DNA from: Croceicoccus naphthovorans
GTDB lineage: Bacteria; Pseudomonadota; Alphaproteobacteria; Sphingomonadales; Sphingomonadaceae
Assembly (NCBI RefSeq): GCF_001028705.1
Contig: NZ_CP011770.1
Span: 1,119,501 to 1,183,500 of the forward strand
Length of the DNA: 64,000 nt
Reading direction: 5' to 3'
Position 1 is the first letter of the stretch. Each line of letters begins with the position of its first letter. A program made the translations under genes and the position numbers. Positions 18,508-27,275 of the stretch are shown piece by piece. The notes below the pieces were generated by a model that worked only from the letters and a program-made list of their open reading frames with translations, was not told the origin of the DNA and made no database searches.

Positions 18508-19110
18508 TTAGTCGCGTCCCAGCGATTTGCGAGCTATGGCGAGATCGCGTTCATTATCGATATCGAGCAGACAGGTGCCGCTGCATTCGACCGTGGCGGC
18601 CTGCTGAAGGAGGTCGCGGGCCCCTTCATCGCCCGTCGACCTCGCCAATTCGTCGAAATGATGAGAACCGAAGACGGCCGGTGGCATGCGCGCATCTCCG
18701 TCAGTCGATGCGGCGATGGCTGTCTGGCCTAACGCGACGGCCTTGGCGATTACATCGATAAAGTGGCCCGCCGGGACGAGGGGCATGTCGGCAAGCGCGA
18801 TTAGCAGGAAATCGCACCGGGCCTGTTGGGCAAGATGAGCGGCAATGGCGACCGAGCTGCCCATTCCGGTATCCGCGCATTCGTTTACGGCGATCGCAAA
18901 CTTGGCCGCTTCCCACGCTTCTCTGCACGGATGCGTTTGGCTTGCAGTCACGATCCATCGTTCGGCGAAGTCGAGATCGGCGAGCAGGTAGGCAACATGC
19001 TGACCCAGCATTCGACCGTTGAGAGCGGTCGTCAGCTTGTCGGCATCTCCGAAACGCCGAGAGGCACCAGCGGCCAGAATCGCCGCGCCGATGCGGACCT
19101 GTTTGGTCAT
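18508..19110 (-). CDS. MobA/MocA-like nucleotidyltransferase
   Basis: The 200-residue product begins MTKQVRIGAAILAAGASRRF and then GDADKLTTALNGRML, the N-terminal nucleotide-binding signature of NTP_transf_3 enzymes. It also shows ADTGMGSSVAIAAHLA and FLLIALADMPLVPAGHF with the metal-binding Asp. Such enzymes attach CMP or GMP to molybdopterin. Pairing with an XdhC-like gene suggests cytidylylation of Moco for a xanthine-oxidase-type enzyme (inference). The frame is open further upstream to 19530, but that part is basic and lacks family character, so 19110 is the start. Confidence 0.85.
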   Translation of the reverse strand: MTKQVRIGAAILAAGASRRFGDADKLTTALNGRMLGQHVAYLLADLDFAERWIVTASQTHPCREAWEAAKFAIAVNECADTGMGSSVAIAAHLAQQARCDFLLIALADMPLVPAGHFIDVIAKAVALGQTAIAASTDGDARMPPAVFGSHHFDELARSTGDEGARDLLQQAATVECSGTCLLDIDNERDLAIARKSLGRD

Positions 19111-19251
19111 GCTGCGGATTGGATGCACGGGATCATTGGGCGGGCATGGCTTACCAGGCCGCTTTTGTCGATCCGCGCTGCCGCCCAAGTGGCGTGGATG
19201 CACCGGCCCACCACACTGGAAATTGGGCGGGCCATCGGCGATAGAGGCGCG

Positions 19252-20472
19252 ATGCTGACGGCGATCTATCCGGTGCGCAGCCTGTTGCTGGCGATTTTCC
19301 TGCTGATGCTCGGTAACGGATTCGTGGCGACGCTGCTCAGCATCCGGCTCGAAAGCGCGAATGCTTCGGCCCCGGTGATCGGGGTGATGGCCGCGGCCTA
19401 CTTTGCCGGGCTCATGCTGGGGTCGTTGCGGATTTCGCCGGTCATCGCTCGCGTCGGGCACATCCGCGCCTTTGCTGCTGTCGTTTCGCTCTTGTCGGCT
19501 TCGACGCTGGCCTATTCGCTTTATATGCATCCGGCGTTCTGGATGGTGCTGCGCCTGATCGACGGTTTGTGCGTGGCGGGGGTGTTCGTCTGCCTTGAAA
19601 GCTGGCTGAACCAGCGGGCGGAGAGCCTGACGCGCGGGACAATCCTCGCGGCCTATATGATCGCGCTCTATTCGGGGCAGGCGGCGGGGCAGTTCCTGTT
19701 GAACATGGGCGGTTCGCTGATGCTGCCCTTCGTGATTTCCTCCATCCTCGTGACCCTGTCGGCGATCCCCGTGTTGCTGACCCGGATCGAAGGGCCGCAG
19801 ACGGGCACGCCGGAGACGCTGTCGCTGCGTTTGTTATACAGCGCCTCGCCCCTCGGTATGGTGGGTGTCGGCACGACGGGCTTGATCCTTGGCGCGTTTT
19901 ACGGGCTGGGTCCGGTCTATGCCAGCAGGCTTGGGCTCGACCTGAAGGGCGTCAGCGTGTTCATGAGCTGCGTGATTGCGGGCGGAGTCGTCTTGCAAGG
20001 GCCGCTGGGGCACCTGTCGGATCGGTTCGACCGGCGGCGGGTGATCGTCTTTGTGCTGATGTGCGGATTGGCCGCCAGCTTGGCGCTTGGCGCTCTGGGC
20101 GGCACGGCCTTGTTGCCGGTGTTCGGTGCGCTGTTCGGGGGGCTGGCGTTTGCGCTCTATCCGCTCTGCGTCGCGCATACCAACGACCGCCTGACCAGCG
20201 ATCAGCGGCTGAGTGCCAGTGGCGGGCTGATCCTCGTCTATTCGATCGGCGCGGTGGCGGGACCGCTGGGCGGAGCGGTCGCCATGTCCGCGTTCGGCGC
20301 GGCGGGGCTGTTCTGGTTTGTCGGCGGGGCGCTTGCGCTGGCGCTGGTCTTTGCGGTGTGGCGACAGGCCCGGACAGAGGCGGTGGACGATGCCCTGCAA
20401 CAACCGTTCCAGCCCCTGCCGCGCACGACCACGATGACCGCGCCGCTGGAACCTGCCTCAGACGAGGTTTAG
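19252..20472 (+). CDS. MFS transporter (YcaD-like)
   Basis: The 406-residue product has about 12 hydrophobic segments from SLLLAIFLLMLGNGFVATLL to LFWFVGGALALALVFAVW. The inter-domain motif GPLGHLSDRFDRRRVIVFVL is the classic MFS GxLxDRxGRRxxl signature. Segments such as GLCVAGVFVCLESWLNQRAE and LGAFYGLGPVYASRLGLD recall the YcaD group, whose substrates are unknown. GAGGCG precedes the ATG. It is divergent from the MobA-like gene (141-nt shared promoter region) and converges with the TPR gene, overlapping it by 4 nt. Confidence 0.88.
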   Translation: MLTAIYPVRSLLLAIFLLMLGNGFVATLLSIRLESANASAPVIGVMAAAYFAGLMLGSLRISPVIARVGHIRAFAAVVSLLSASTLAYSLYMHPAFWMVLRLIDGLCVAGVFVCLESWLNQRAESLTRGTILAAYMIALYSGQAAGQFLLNMGGSLMLPFVISSILVTLSAIPVLLTRIEGPQTGTPETLSLRLLYSASPLGMVGVGTTGLILGAFYGLGPVYASRLGLDLKGVSVFMSCVIAGGVVLQGPLGHLSDRFDRRRVIVFVLMCGLAASLALGALGGTALLPVFGALFGGLAFALYPLCVAHTNDRLTSDQRLSASGGLILVYSIGAVAGPLGGAVAMSAFGAAGLFWFVGGALALALVFAVWRQARTEAVDDALQQPFQPLPRTTTMTAPLEPASDEV

Positions 20473-22439
20473 CTGACCAGTTGCGGTCCCAGTGCGGCCT
20501 TCAATTCATCCAGCCACGGTTCGAACGGCTTCCACGCGTCGACGCCGCTGCGATTGATCGGGCGGCGGACTTGCTCCGAACTGGCGGTCCGCACCGCGCG
20601 GTCGGTCTTGTGGAAATCGAGGCACGCCTGTTCGAACGGCAGTCCCAGATAGTCCAGCATCCGCCGCACCTGACCTTCCAGATCGTCGAGCACGTCTTCA
20701 TGCTGCACGTGAAGGATGCGGTTCGGCAACACGCGATCCCAATGTTCCATCAGATCCACATAGTCGCGGTAATAGCGCCCGATGTCGGACAGGCCGTAAG
20801 TGAATTCCTGCCCCTCTGCGAACAGTTGCTTGAAGCCGGAAAAGCAGCAGTCCATCGCGTTGCGGCGCGCGTCGATGATCTTTGCATTGGGCAGGATCAG
20901 GTGGATCAGCCCGATGTGGCGAAAATTGTTCGGCATCTTGTCGATGAAGAACGGCGCACCCTGACGATGAATGCGGGTGTTGGCGATATATTCCTGTCCG
21001 AACTGGCTGAGCTGCTGCGGCGTCAGGCGGTGCAGGACTTGGGGATACTCGCTGGCCCCCGCACGCCGCCCGCGCAGTCGATGGGCGAGCGAGAGAATGT
21101 CGGGCAATTCCAGCGTGCCGTCGACCATGCTGTGCGAAGCGAGAATCTGTTCGAGCAGCGTTGACCCCGCACGCGGCAGGCCCACGATGAAGATCGGATC
21201 GGGTGCGGCATGGCCTTCGACCTCGTGCGCGGCGAACAGGTCTGGCGTGCAGACCGATTTCTGCCGTTCCAGTTCCTCTGCCATGCGATCCGCGTCATAT
21301 CCGGACTGGCGGCGCTTCAGATCGTTGCCTTCTGCGTAGTGGCGGAACGCGTCTTCGTATTCGCCGCGATCCTCGCAGGCCTTGGCCAGCGCGAACGACG
21401 TATGCACCCGGTCCATGAACGCGATGTCGCCACGCGCCAGCGTTTCGCGCATCGTCGCCATCTCGGCATCGTCGAAGCGATAGGTCTTCAGGTTGGCCAG
21501 CGCATACCACGCATCGCCCAACGTCGGCGCGCTCTGCGTCGCGGCGCGATAGGATGCGATTGCCTCGTCCTGCAAACCGCGCGTTTTCAGTGCATGCCCG
21601 CGCGAGGTGAGGGTAGCGGGATCGTTCGGCAGGCGCTGCAGAATACGGTCGAACAGGTCGAAGGCCCCGTCATAATCGCCGGTCTGCATCCGCTCTATCG
21701 CAAGGTGAGACTGGAACAGCGGGTTGCCGGGATCGCGCGCGTGCAGCGCTTCCGCCTCTTCGCGGGCGCGGGCGAACTTCTGCCGCTTTCGCAGCGCCTG
21801 AATGTAGTCGAGCCGCAGCGTCACGTCGTCGGGCGCGAAGGCGACGGCGCTTTCCAGCAGGAATTCCGCGTCGTCGACAATGCCAAGCTCTCTCGCAATG
21901 CGGGCCAAGAGGCGCATCGCCTCGGTATGTTTGGGATAGCGGCGCAGGAAGTGGCGGCAGATTTCCTCCGCCCGCAGCAAGCGCCCTTCGTAAAGATGGT
22001 TCGCCACCGCGGCCAGTTCGCGGGGCAGGGCCTTCAGCCGCTCGGCCTCTGCCCGTGCGCCTTGCGCTTCGCCGGGGCGGCCGGCCTCAACCAACTGATC
22101 GGCCAGCGCGCGCCATCCAGCCTCTAGCGCAGGGTTAAACCGGCAAGCGCGGCGATAGGCGTCGATCGCGGCATCGCGCCGACCCATCGCGCGATTTAGG
22201 TGGCCCTGTTCCTGCCATCCGCGGCCATATTCGGGCCGTGCGGCGTTCAGCCGTTCCAGCCAACCTTGCGCCGCGTCGAACCGGTTCAGATAGCGGCAGG
22301 CCACTGCGGCCAGATAGAGCGCGTCGGCATGGTCCGGTTCTGCGGCCAGCACCGCCTCTGCCGCCGCCAGCCCGTCGGCAAAGCGGCTTTCGCGAAGCGC
22401 GTCCTGTCCGGCGCGCAGCTGGGCATCGTGATCGGCCAT
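20469..22439 (-). CDS. TPR-repeat sulfotransferase family protein
   Basis: The 656-residue product has an N-terminal half of tetratricopeptide repeats (for example ADALYLAAVACRYLNRFDAA, DPATLTSRGHALKTRGLQDE, AIASYRAATQSAPTLGDAWY). The C-terminal half is a sulfotransferase domain with the PAPS 5'-phosphosulfate loop DPIFIVGLPRAGSTLLEQIL and later YRDYVDLMEHWDRVLPNRIL. It probably transfers sulfate from PAPS to an unknown acceptor, with TPRs for partner binding. No signal peptide is seen. It follows a TonB receptor on the same strand, a pairing common in sphingomonads by recollection. Confidence 0.88.
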   Translation of the reverse strand: MADHDAQLRAGQDALRESRFADGLAAAEAVLAAEPDHADALYLAAVACRYLNRFDAAQGWLERLNAARPEYGRGWQEQGHLNRAMGRRDAAIDAYRRACRFNPALEAGWRALADQLVEAGRPGEAQGARAEAERLKALPRELAAVANHLYEGRLLRAEEICRHFLRRYPKHTEAMRLLARIARELGIVDDAEFLLESAVAFAPDDVTLRLDYIQALRKRQKFARAREEAEALHARDPGNPLFQSHLAIERMQTGDYDGAFDLFDRILQRLPNDPATLTSRGHALKTRGLQDEAIASYRAATQSAPTLGDAWYALANLKTYRFDDAEMATMRETLARGDIAFMDRVHTSFALAKACEDRGEYEDAFRHYAEGNDLKRRQSGYDADRMAEELERQKSVCTPDLFAAHEVEGHAAPDPIFIVGLPRAGSTLLEQILASHSMVDGTLELPDILSLAHRLRGRRAGASEYPQVLHRLTPQQLSQFGQEYIANTRIHRQGAPFFIDKMPNNFRHIGLIHLILPNAKIIDARRNAMDCCFSGFKQLFAEGQEFTYGLSDIGRYYRDYVDLMEHWDRVLPNRILHVQHEDVLDDLEGQVRRMLDYLGLPFEQACLDFHKTDRAVRTASSEQVRRPINRSGVDAWKPFEPWLDELKAALGPQLVS

Positions 22440-22469
22440 CGTGCGTCCTTCGTTTGCCAGAAGCGCAAA

Positions 22470-22507
22470 GCGGCGGGCAAGGGCTCTGATCGCCCGCCCG
22501 CCGCCGT
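22470..22507 (-). terminator. GC-rich hairpin between TonB receptor and TPR-sulfotransferase
   Basis: GCGGCGGGC (22470-22478) pairs with GCCCGCCGC (22496-22504), and the loop can pair further (GGGC/GCCC). On the minus strand only TTT follows, so it is a weak terminator at best; read-through into the TPR gene is likely. Confidence 0.4.
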
Positions 22508-22525
22508 TACGCCGTTATGGCTGCC

Positions 22526-25156
22526 TTAGTAGTCGAACTTTACCCGCAGGCCGACCGTCAGCGGGCGGTTAGTCGTGATGCGCGGCACGTCGAAGTTGAA
22601 GTTGCCCGCAACTTCAGCGCGCGTATCGGTCAGGTTTTCACCGAACAGTTCCGCCGACCACATGTCCGCAGTAACGCCCGCCGTCATAGAGAACGTCGTG
22701 TAGCTATCCAGCTTCAGCTTGTTGATCTCGATGATGTCGGTGTACTTCGAACCCGAATGGTTCACCTGCGGCATGATGTGCGCGGTCAGGCTGTCGGACA
22801 GGTCCCATTCGTAACGGACACGCAGATTGCCCTGAAACTCCGGCGCATAGGCCAGCGATTCGCCTTCAATCACGTCGTTCGTCGGGATCAGCACCTCGGT
22901 AATCTTGGTGTCGAGGAACGAGAATGCACCCGTCACCGTCAGGCCCGGTGCGGCATAGGGTGCGACGGTAAAGTCGCCTTCCACGCCATAGATACGGGCA
23001 TCCGCCGCGTTGTCCGAATAGACCAGGTTGACGATGTTCGGATCGAAGATCGAGGTCTGCAACCGCGAGATATCGACATAGAACGCGCTGCCGTTCAGGC
23101 GCAGCTGACGGTCCATCAGCTCGGTCTTCCAGCCGATTTCGTAATTGGTGACTTCGTCGGTCTCCAGCTCGTAAGGCACGACATAGTCGCCGGGCCCCTG
23201 CGTGCCGCCTGGGCGGTTCAGCAGGCCGGGGCGGAAGCCCTCGGAATAGGTCGCGTAGAACAGCAGGTCCTCTGTCGGCGTGAAGGTCAGCGTGCCCTTG
23301 AAGATCACGCCGCTGGCCGTTGCCTTGTCGGGATTGCCGAATTCATTGTCCGGTCCATAGAGCAGCGACAGGTTACCGCCGCCGCAGCCGGGGATGTTGA
23401 CCTGGTCTTCGACCGGAACGCCCGCGTTGGCGCCGAAAATCGGCGAATTCAGCTTGCAGAACGCGCTGGTCGCCGCGCCTTCCAGATCGACCTCTACGTC
23501 ATAGTACCGCGCGCCGCCGGTGATGGTCAGCACGTCGGGCACGATGTCGAACGAAGCTTCGCCGAAGATGCCCCATTGCTTGTCGGTTCGCTTTACGTCG
23601 TTGCGAAAGCCTGCCCCTTCGGGCAGCGGGCCGGGATCGCTGAAGTACCCGGGGAAGGCGCGGCCAGTCGTGCCGGTGACCTCTGTGTTAGTGAACGGAT
23701 AGATCGGCGCGAAACCGCGCGTTACGCCATCGGCGCCGCGCACCATTTCCGACGCGTAGAAATAGTCGTTCCGTTCTTTCAGCGTCAGGTCCGAATAGAA
23801 CCCGCCAACCGTTGCCCGCACGCGCAGGTCCTGCGGCGTGGAGAAGCGCAGTTCCTGCGTAAACACGGTCGTGTCGCTGTTCGAACTGACCGACAGGTTG
23901 GGTGCATAGCAAGTCGGATCGGCAGGGGCGACGTCGACCGAACCCGGATAGGCCACCGCCGTGTCGCACATGTAGTACGGAATGTACTGACCGACGAAGA
24001 GATAGTCGGAATAGCCGACGTTCTGCTGCGTCTCACGATCGGTATAGGCACCGGTGTACAGCAATTCCAGCGCGCCGATGCGGCCTTCGACGGTCCAGCT
24101 GGTATTCGAGAAATCGTCTTCCAGACGATCGTCCGAAAAGCGCTGGATTTCCAGATCGTCCAGCCCGTCCAGTTCGGGATCGGCAAAGAACACGCCGTCC
24201 GATTCAAGGCTCTGCCGCATATGAGAAACGGTGACGGTCCAGTCGTTGTTGACTTCAAACAGTGCCGATGCGCGGAAGCCCGCGTATTGCGTGTCGTTGA
24301 AGTTGTCTTCGACCAGACGCGCGTTGTCGGCCTCGATAAAGGTCACCTCGCTGTCGATATAGGCAAGGTCTTCCGGCGAAGACTGGAATCCCGCGCGGCC
24401 ACTGCTGACCGGCACGCCGTTGTAACGGACGGTGCCTTCTTCGCGGAAACGCGCGCTGTCGCGCATCGACCGGGTGCCTTGCACATTGTCGATATAGCCG
24501 CCCTGATCGTCGAGAAAGACGACGCCGCGCAGTGCGATCCGGTCAGTGACCGGCATGTTGAGCATCAGTTCGCCCTTGTAACTCGTCTCGCCGCCCTTGG
24601 TGAACGACGTTTCGGCCTTGGCCTTTGCGGCAAAGCCCGACAGGCTGGGCTTGTTGGTGATCAGGCGAACGACGCCGGCCTGCGACGATGCGCCGAACAG
24701 CGTGCCCTGCGGCCCGCCCAGCACCTCGATCCGTTCAAGATCGGCGGCATAGACATCAAGGTTGCGGCCCGGCTGCGCGAGCGGCTGTTCGTCAAGATAC
24801 AGCGCGACGTTGGGCGCAAGGCCCGCGACGCCGGCGGTAGTCAGGTTCGGCGTGGTAGAGGCAAGGCCGCGAATATAGATCGTGCTCTGCCCCGGGCCGC
24901 TGGCACCGGCGGTAACGCTGGGCAGCTGGTCGAGGTAATCGCCGAAAGTATCGACGCCGAGGTTGTCCAGTTCATCCTCACCCAGCGCGTTCACCGAAAT
25001 CGCCACGTCCTGCAGGCTTTCGGTGCGCTTCGTCGCGGTGACGACGATCTCGTTCAATCCGCCCTGTCGCGGTGCGACGGCTTCCTGCGCGACCGCCGGA
25101 CCGGCAATAGCAACCGCCAGCGCGCCGACCGACGCGCCATAACTTAACTTCAACAC
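22526..25156 (-). CDS. TonB-dependent receptor
   Basis: The 876-residue outer-membrane receptor has a signal peptide (VLKLSYGASVGALAVAIAGP ending AVAQ), a plug domain (NEIVVTATKRTESLQDVAIS, RIEVLGGPQGTLFGASSQAG) and a 22-strand barrel with YATYSEGFRPGLLNRPGG, VTNYEIGWKTELMD and the C-terminal strand RPLTVGLRVKFDY. The substrate is unknown; the family takes up siderophores, glycans or aromatic compounds with TonB-ExbBD. The start is taken as GTG 25156, 7 nt after GGGGA, because it gives a clean signal peptide; a longer frame reaches 25225. An inverted repeat lies about 70 nt upstream. Confidence 0.93.
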   Translation of the reverse strand: MLKLSYGASVGALAVAIAGPAVAQEAVAPRQGGLNEIVVTATKRTESLQDVAISVNALGEDELDNLGVDTFGDYLDQLPSVTAGASGPGQSTIYIRGLASTTPNLTTAGVAGLAPNVALYLDEQPLAQPGRNLDVYAADLERIEVLGGPQGTLFGASSQAGVVRLITNKPSLSGFAAKAKAETSFTKGGETSYKGELMLNMPVTDRIALRGVVFLDDQGGYIDNVQGTRSMRDSARFREEGTVRYNGVPVSSGRAGFQSSPEDLAYIDSEVTFIEADNARLVEDNFNDTQYAGFRASALFEVNNDWTVTVSHMRQSLESDGVFFADPELDGLDDLEIQRFSDDRLEDDFSNTSWTVEGRIGALELLYTGAYTDRETQQNVGYSDYLFVGQYIPYYMCDTAVAYPGSVDVAPADPTCYAPNLSVSSNSDTTVFTQELRFSTPQDLRVRATVGGFYSDLTLKERNDYFYASEMVRGADGVTRGFAPIYPFTNTEVTGTTGRAFPGYFSDPGPLPEGAGFRNDVKRTDKQWGIFGEASFDIVPDVLTITGGARYYDVEVDLEGAATSAFCKLNSPIFGANAGVPVEDQVNIPGCGGGNLSLLYGPDNEFGNPDKATASGVIFKGTLTFTPTEDLLFYATYSEGFRPGLLNRPGGTQGPGDYVVPYELETDEVTNYEIGWKTELMDRQLRLNGSAFYVDISRLQTSIFDPNIVNLVYSDNAADARIYGVEGDFTVAPYAAPGLTVTGAFSFLDTKITEVLIPTNDVIEGESLAYAPEFQGNLRVRYEWDLSDSLTAHIMPQVNHSGSKYTDIIEINKLKLDSYTTFSMTAGVTADMWSAELFGENLTDTRAEVAGNFNFDVPRITTNRPLTVGLRVKFDY

Positions 25157-25223
25157 AATTAGGTCCCCTGCTTGCTTTCGATGTTCCACCTGCGCGTTTT
25201 GCCTCGCGCGCAGAAACGGTGCC

Positions 25224-25239
25224 ATTACGAAATCGTAAT
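25224..25239. promoter_or_regulatory. Operator-like palindrome upstream of the TonB receptor
   Basis: ATTACGA-AA-TCGTAAT is a 7-2-7 inverted repeat located 68-83 bases before the receptor start. It is AT-richer than its surroundings and suits a dimeric repressor or activator. The binding protein is unknown. Confidence 0.4.
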
Positions 25240-25645
25240 GAAACGATTCGAATTGCTTCTGAATCTAGTAGCGTCTTGCGCAGATTCATTGAGATTCGTG
25301 TCCGAACGGCGCGGCGCTTGCACGATTTGCAGACAGGTTTCAACAGTCGATGTGATCGAAACGTCGCGCAGTGTGACTGTGAGACAGCAATCCTTGCGAA
25401 ACCCCAGAATTGCTCATAAGAGATCTGAGATATATTATATTCTTTCGAAAAGTCGGAAATGCGTGAAGTATGCATGATTATATTATTTGAATCGTCGGTA
25501 TTTTACTTTGATGGTGATGTAGATCCTGCGCATCCGGCTCTTCCTGTGCAAGAGCGCGCAGGGCTTGGTTTTGATCGTTACCGGTTTGCCGTCGGGGCGG
25601 GGCGACGGGCAGGGCCGGGAATTAGTGATGGGGAGCAACCTGTAG
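25240..25645. other. Divergent intergenic region between TonB receptor and BCCT transporter
   Basis: No credible gene is seen. The part from 25400 to 25515 is strikingly AT-rich (ATATATTATATTC, GATTATATTATTTG) and probably holds promoters for both divergent genes. The BCCT ribosome site GGGGAG is at 25630-25635. Confidence 0.5.
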
Positions 25646-27187
25646 TTGGCAACGCAAGTACCCGGTTCCGGAACGGGCTTTAATCCGACCGTATTCTATG
25701 GCTCGATCGGTTTGATCGCGGCGCTGCTCTCGCTTGCGCTGGTCAATCATGAGGATGCGGAGGCAGCGTTCGGTGCGATTCAGCGGTTCGCCACGGTGAA
25801 TTTCGGCTGGTTCCTGATCCTTACGGTGAACCTGCTGCTCTTTACCTGCGCCTATATCGCGATCAGCCGTTATGGCACGGTCCGCCTGGGCGGAAAGGGC
25901 GCAAAGCCCGAATTCACCCGCCCGGCATGGTTCGCCATGCTGTTCAGCGCGGGGATGGGCATCGGCCTGTTGTTCTATGGCGTGGCCGAACCGGTCATGC
26001 ATTTCTCCAACCCGCCGCTGTCGCAGTTTTCCACCCCCAACGTCGACACGACCCGCCAACTGGCGAGTAATGCGCAACATGCGATGGGGCTGACGTATTT
26101 GCACTGGGGCCTGCACGCCTGGGCAATCTATGTGATTATCGCGCTGGGGCTGGGCTATGTCGCGTTCAATCGCGGCAAGACGCTCAGCATCGGATCCTTC
26201 CTTAGCGAGCTTTGGCCCGCCATGCCGAAGATCGCCATCGATCTGGTCGACATCCTTGCCATCGTCGCCACCGTTTGCGGTGTGGCGACATCGCTGGGGT
26301 TCGGCGCATCGCAGATCAATGCGGGGCTGACGTTCCTGTTCGGCACCGGCGATACGCTGACCGCCAAGATGGTGATCATCGCCTTCGTGACCAGCCTTGC
26401 CACCCTGTCGGTCGCACTGGGCCTGACAAAGGGAATCAAGCTGCTTTCACAGGCAAACATGGCGCTGGCAATCGGGCTGGCCCTGTTCCTGTTGATCGCA
26501 GGGCCGACGGTGTTCCTGCTCGATTCCTTTATTCAGAACCTTGGCTATTACGCGCAGCGGTTCATTTATCTTTCGACATGGACCGAAAGCTACACCGGCG
26601 GGAAATGGCAGATCGACTGGACGATCTTCTATTACGCGTGGTGGATCAGTTGGTCGCCCTTCGTCGGCATTTTCATCGCGCGCATTTCCTATGGACGCAC
26701 AATCCGTGAATTCATCCTTGGCACATTACTGGTGCCGGTTCTGTTCACGTTCCTTTGGATGACGATCTTCGGCGACAGCGCGCTGTATATCGAGCTGTTC
26801 GGAGAAGGCGGCATTGCCAAGGCGGCGGCGGACAGCTTGCCCAATGCGCTGTTCGCGTTCCTGCAGCATTATCCGCTGACTTCGCTTCTGTCGGGCGCAG
26901 CCGTGATTATTGTAGCGACGTTCTTCGTTACTTCGGCCGATAGCGGGGCGCTGGTCGTGGCGATGATCGCATCAGGAGGTGATCACGAGGCGGGATTCAT
27001 TCCGCGCGTGACGTGGGCTATTGCGATGGGCGTTTTGGCCGCAGGGCTTTTGTTTGTTGGCGGGCTAAGCGCCTTGCAGACGGCGGCCATCGTTACCGGG
27101 CTGCCGTTTGCGATCGTGCTGCTGATTATGGCGGCGGGCACGGTGCGGTTGATTCACCGCGACTTGTATCCGGAAGGCGAGGGCTAA
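25646..27187 (+). CDS. BCCT family betaine/choline/carnitine transporter
   Basis: The 513-residue product has 12 predicted membrane segments and BCCT hallmarks: the glycine stretch MLFSAGMGIGLLFYGVAEPV, YLHWGLHAWAIYVIIALGLG and the tryptophan-rich substrate segment DWTIFYYAWWISWSPFVGIF. It imports compatible solutes such as glycine betaine, usually with Na+. The GMGIGL motif points to a Na+-coupled member (family knowledge). The start is a TTG at 25646, because an in-frame TAG stands immediately before it; GGGGAG lies upstream. The long osmosensing C-terminal tail of BetP-type proteins is absent. A bidirectional terminator follows. Confidence 0.92.
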   Translation: MATQVPGSGTGFNPTVFYGSIGLIAALLSLALVNHEDAEAAFGAIQRFATVNFGWFLILTVNLLLFTCAYIAISRYGTVRLGGKGAKPEFTRPAWFAMLFSAGMGIGLLFYGVAEPVMHFSNPPLSQFSTPNVDTTRQLASNAQHAMGLTYLHWGLHAWAIYVIIALGLGYVAFNRGKTLSIGSFLSELWPAMPKIAIDLVDILAIVATVCGVATSLGFGASQINAGLTFLFGTGDTLTAKMVIIAFVTSLATLSVALGLTKGIKLLSQANMALAIGLALFLLIAGPTVFLLDSFIQNLGYYAQRFIYLSTWTESYTGGKWQIDWTIFYYAWWISWSPFVGIFIARISYGRTIREFILGTLLVPVLFTFLWMTIFGDSALYIELFGEGGIAKAAADSLPNALFAFLQHYPLTSLLSGAAVIIVATFFVTSADSGALVVAMIASGGDHEAGFIPRVTWAIAMGVLAAGLLFVGGLSALQTAAIVTGLPFAIVLLIMAAGTVRLIHRDLYPEGEG

Positions 27188-27215
27188 ACTCTTTCGTCGA
27201 AGCCCGGCGCCAAAC

Positions 27216-27250
27216 AAAAAGGCCCCCTTCGCGATAAAGGGGGCCTTTTT
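27216..27250. terminator. Bidirectional Rho-independent terminator
   Basis: AAAAAGGCCCCCTT pairs with AAGGGGGCCTTTTT around a 7-nt loop. A-tract and T-tract on opposite sides let it serve both the BCCT gene (plus) and the MucR gene (minus). Confidence 0.93.
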
Positions 27251-27275
27251 CGTTTCAGGACTGTGTCGCCGCGCG

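Noticed and set aside
22517..25147. Plus-strand open frame of 876 codons opposite the TonB receptor
   Set aside because: Shadow of a GC-rich gene; the receptor has signal peptide, plug and barrel motifs, this frame has none.
25459..25683. Open frame of 74 codons between TonB receptor and BCCT gene
   Set aside because: Overlaps the BCCT start out of frame and has no recognisable features.
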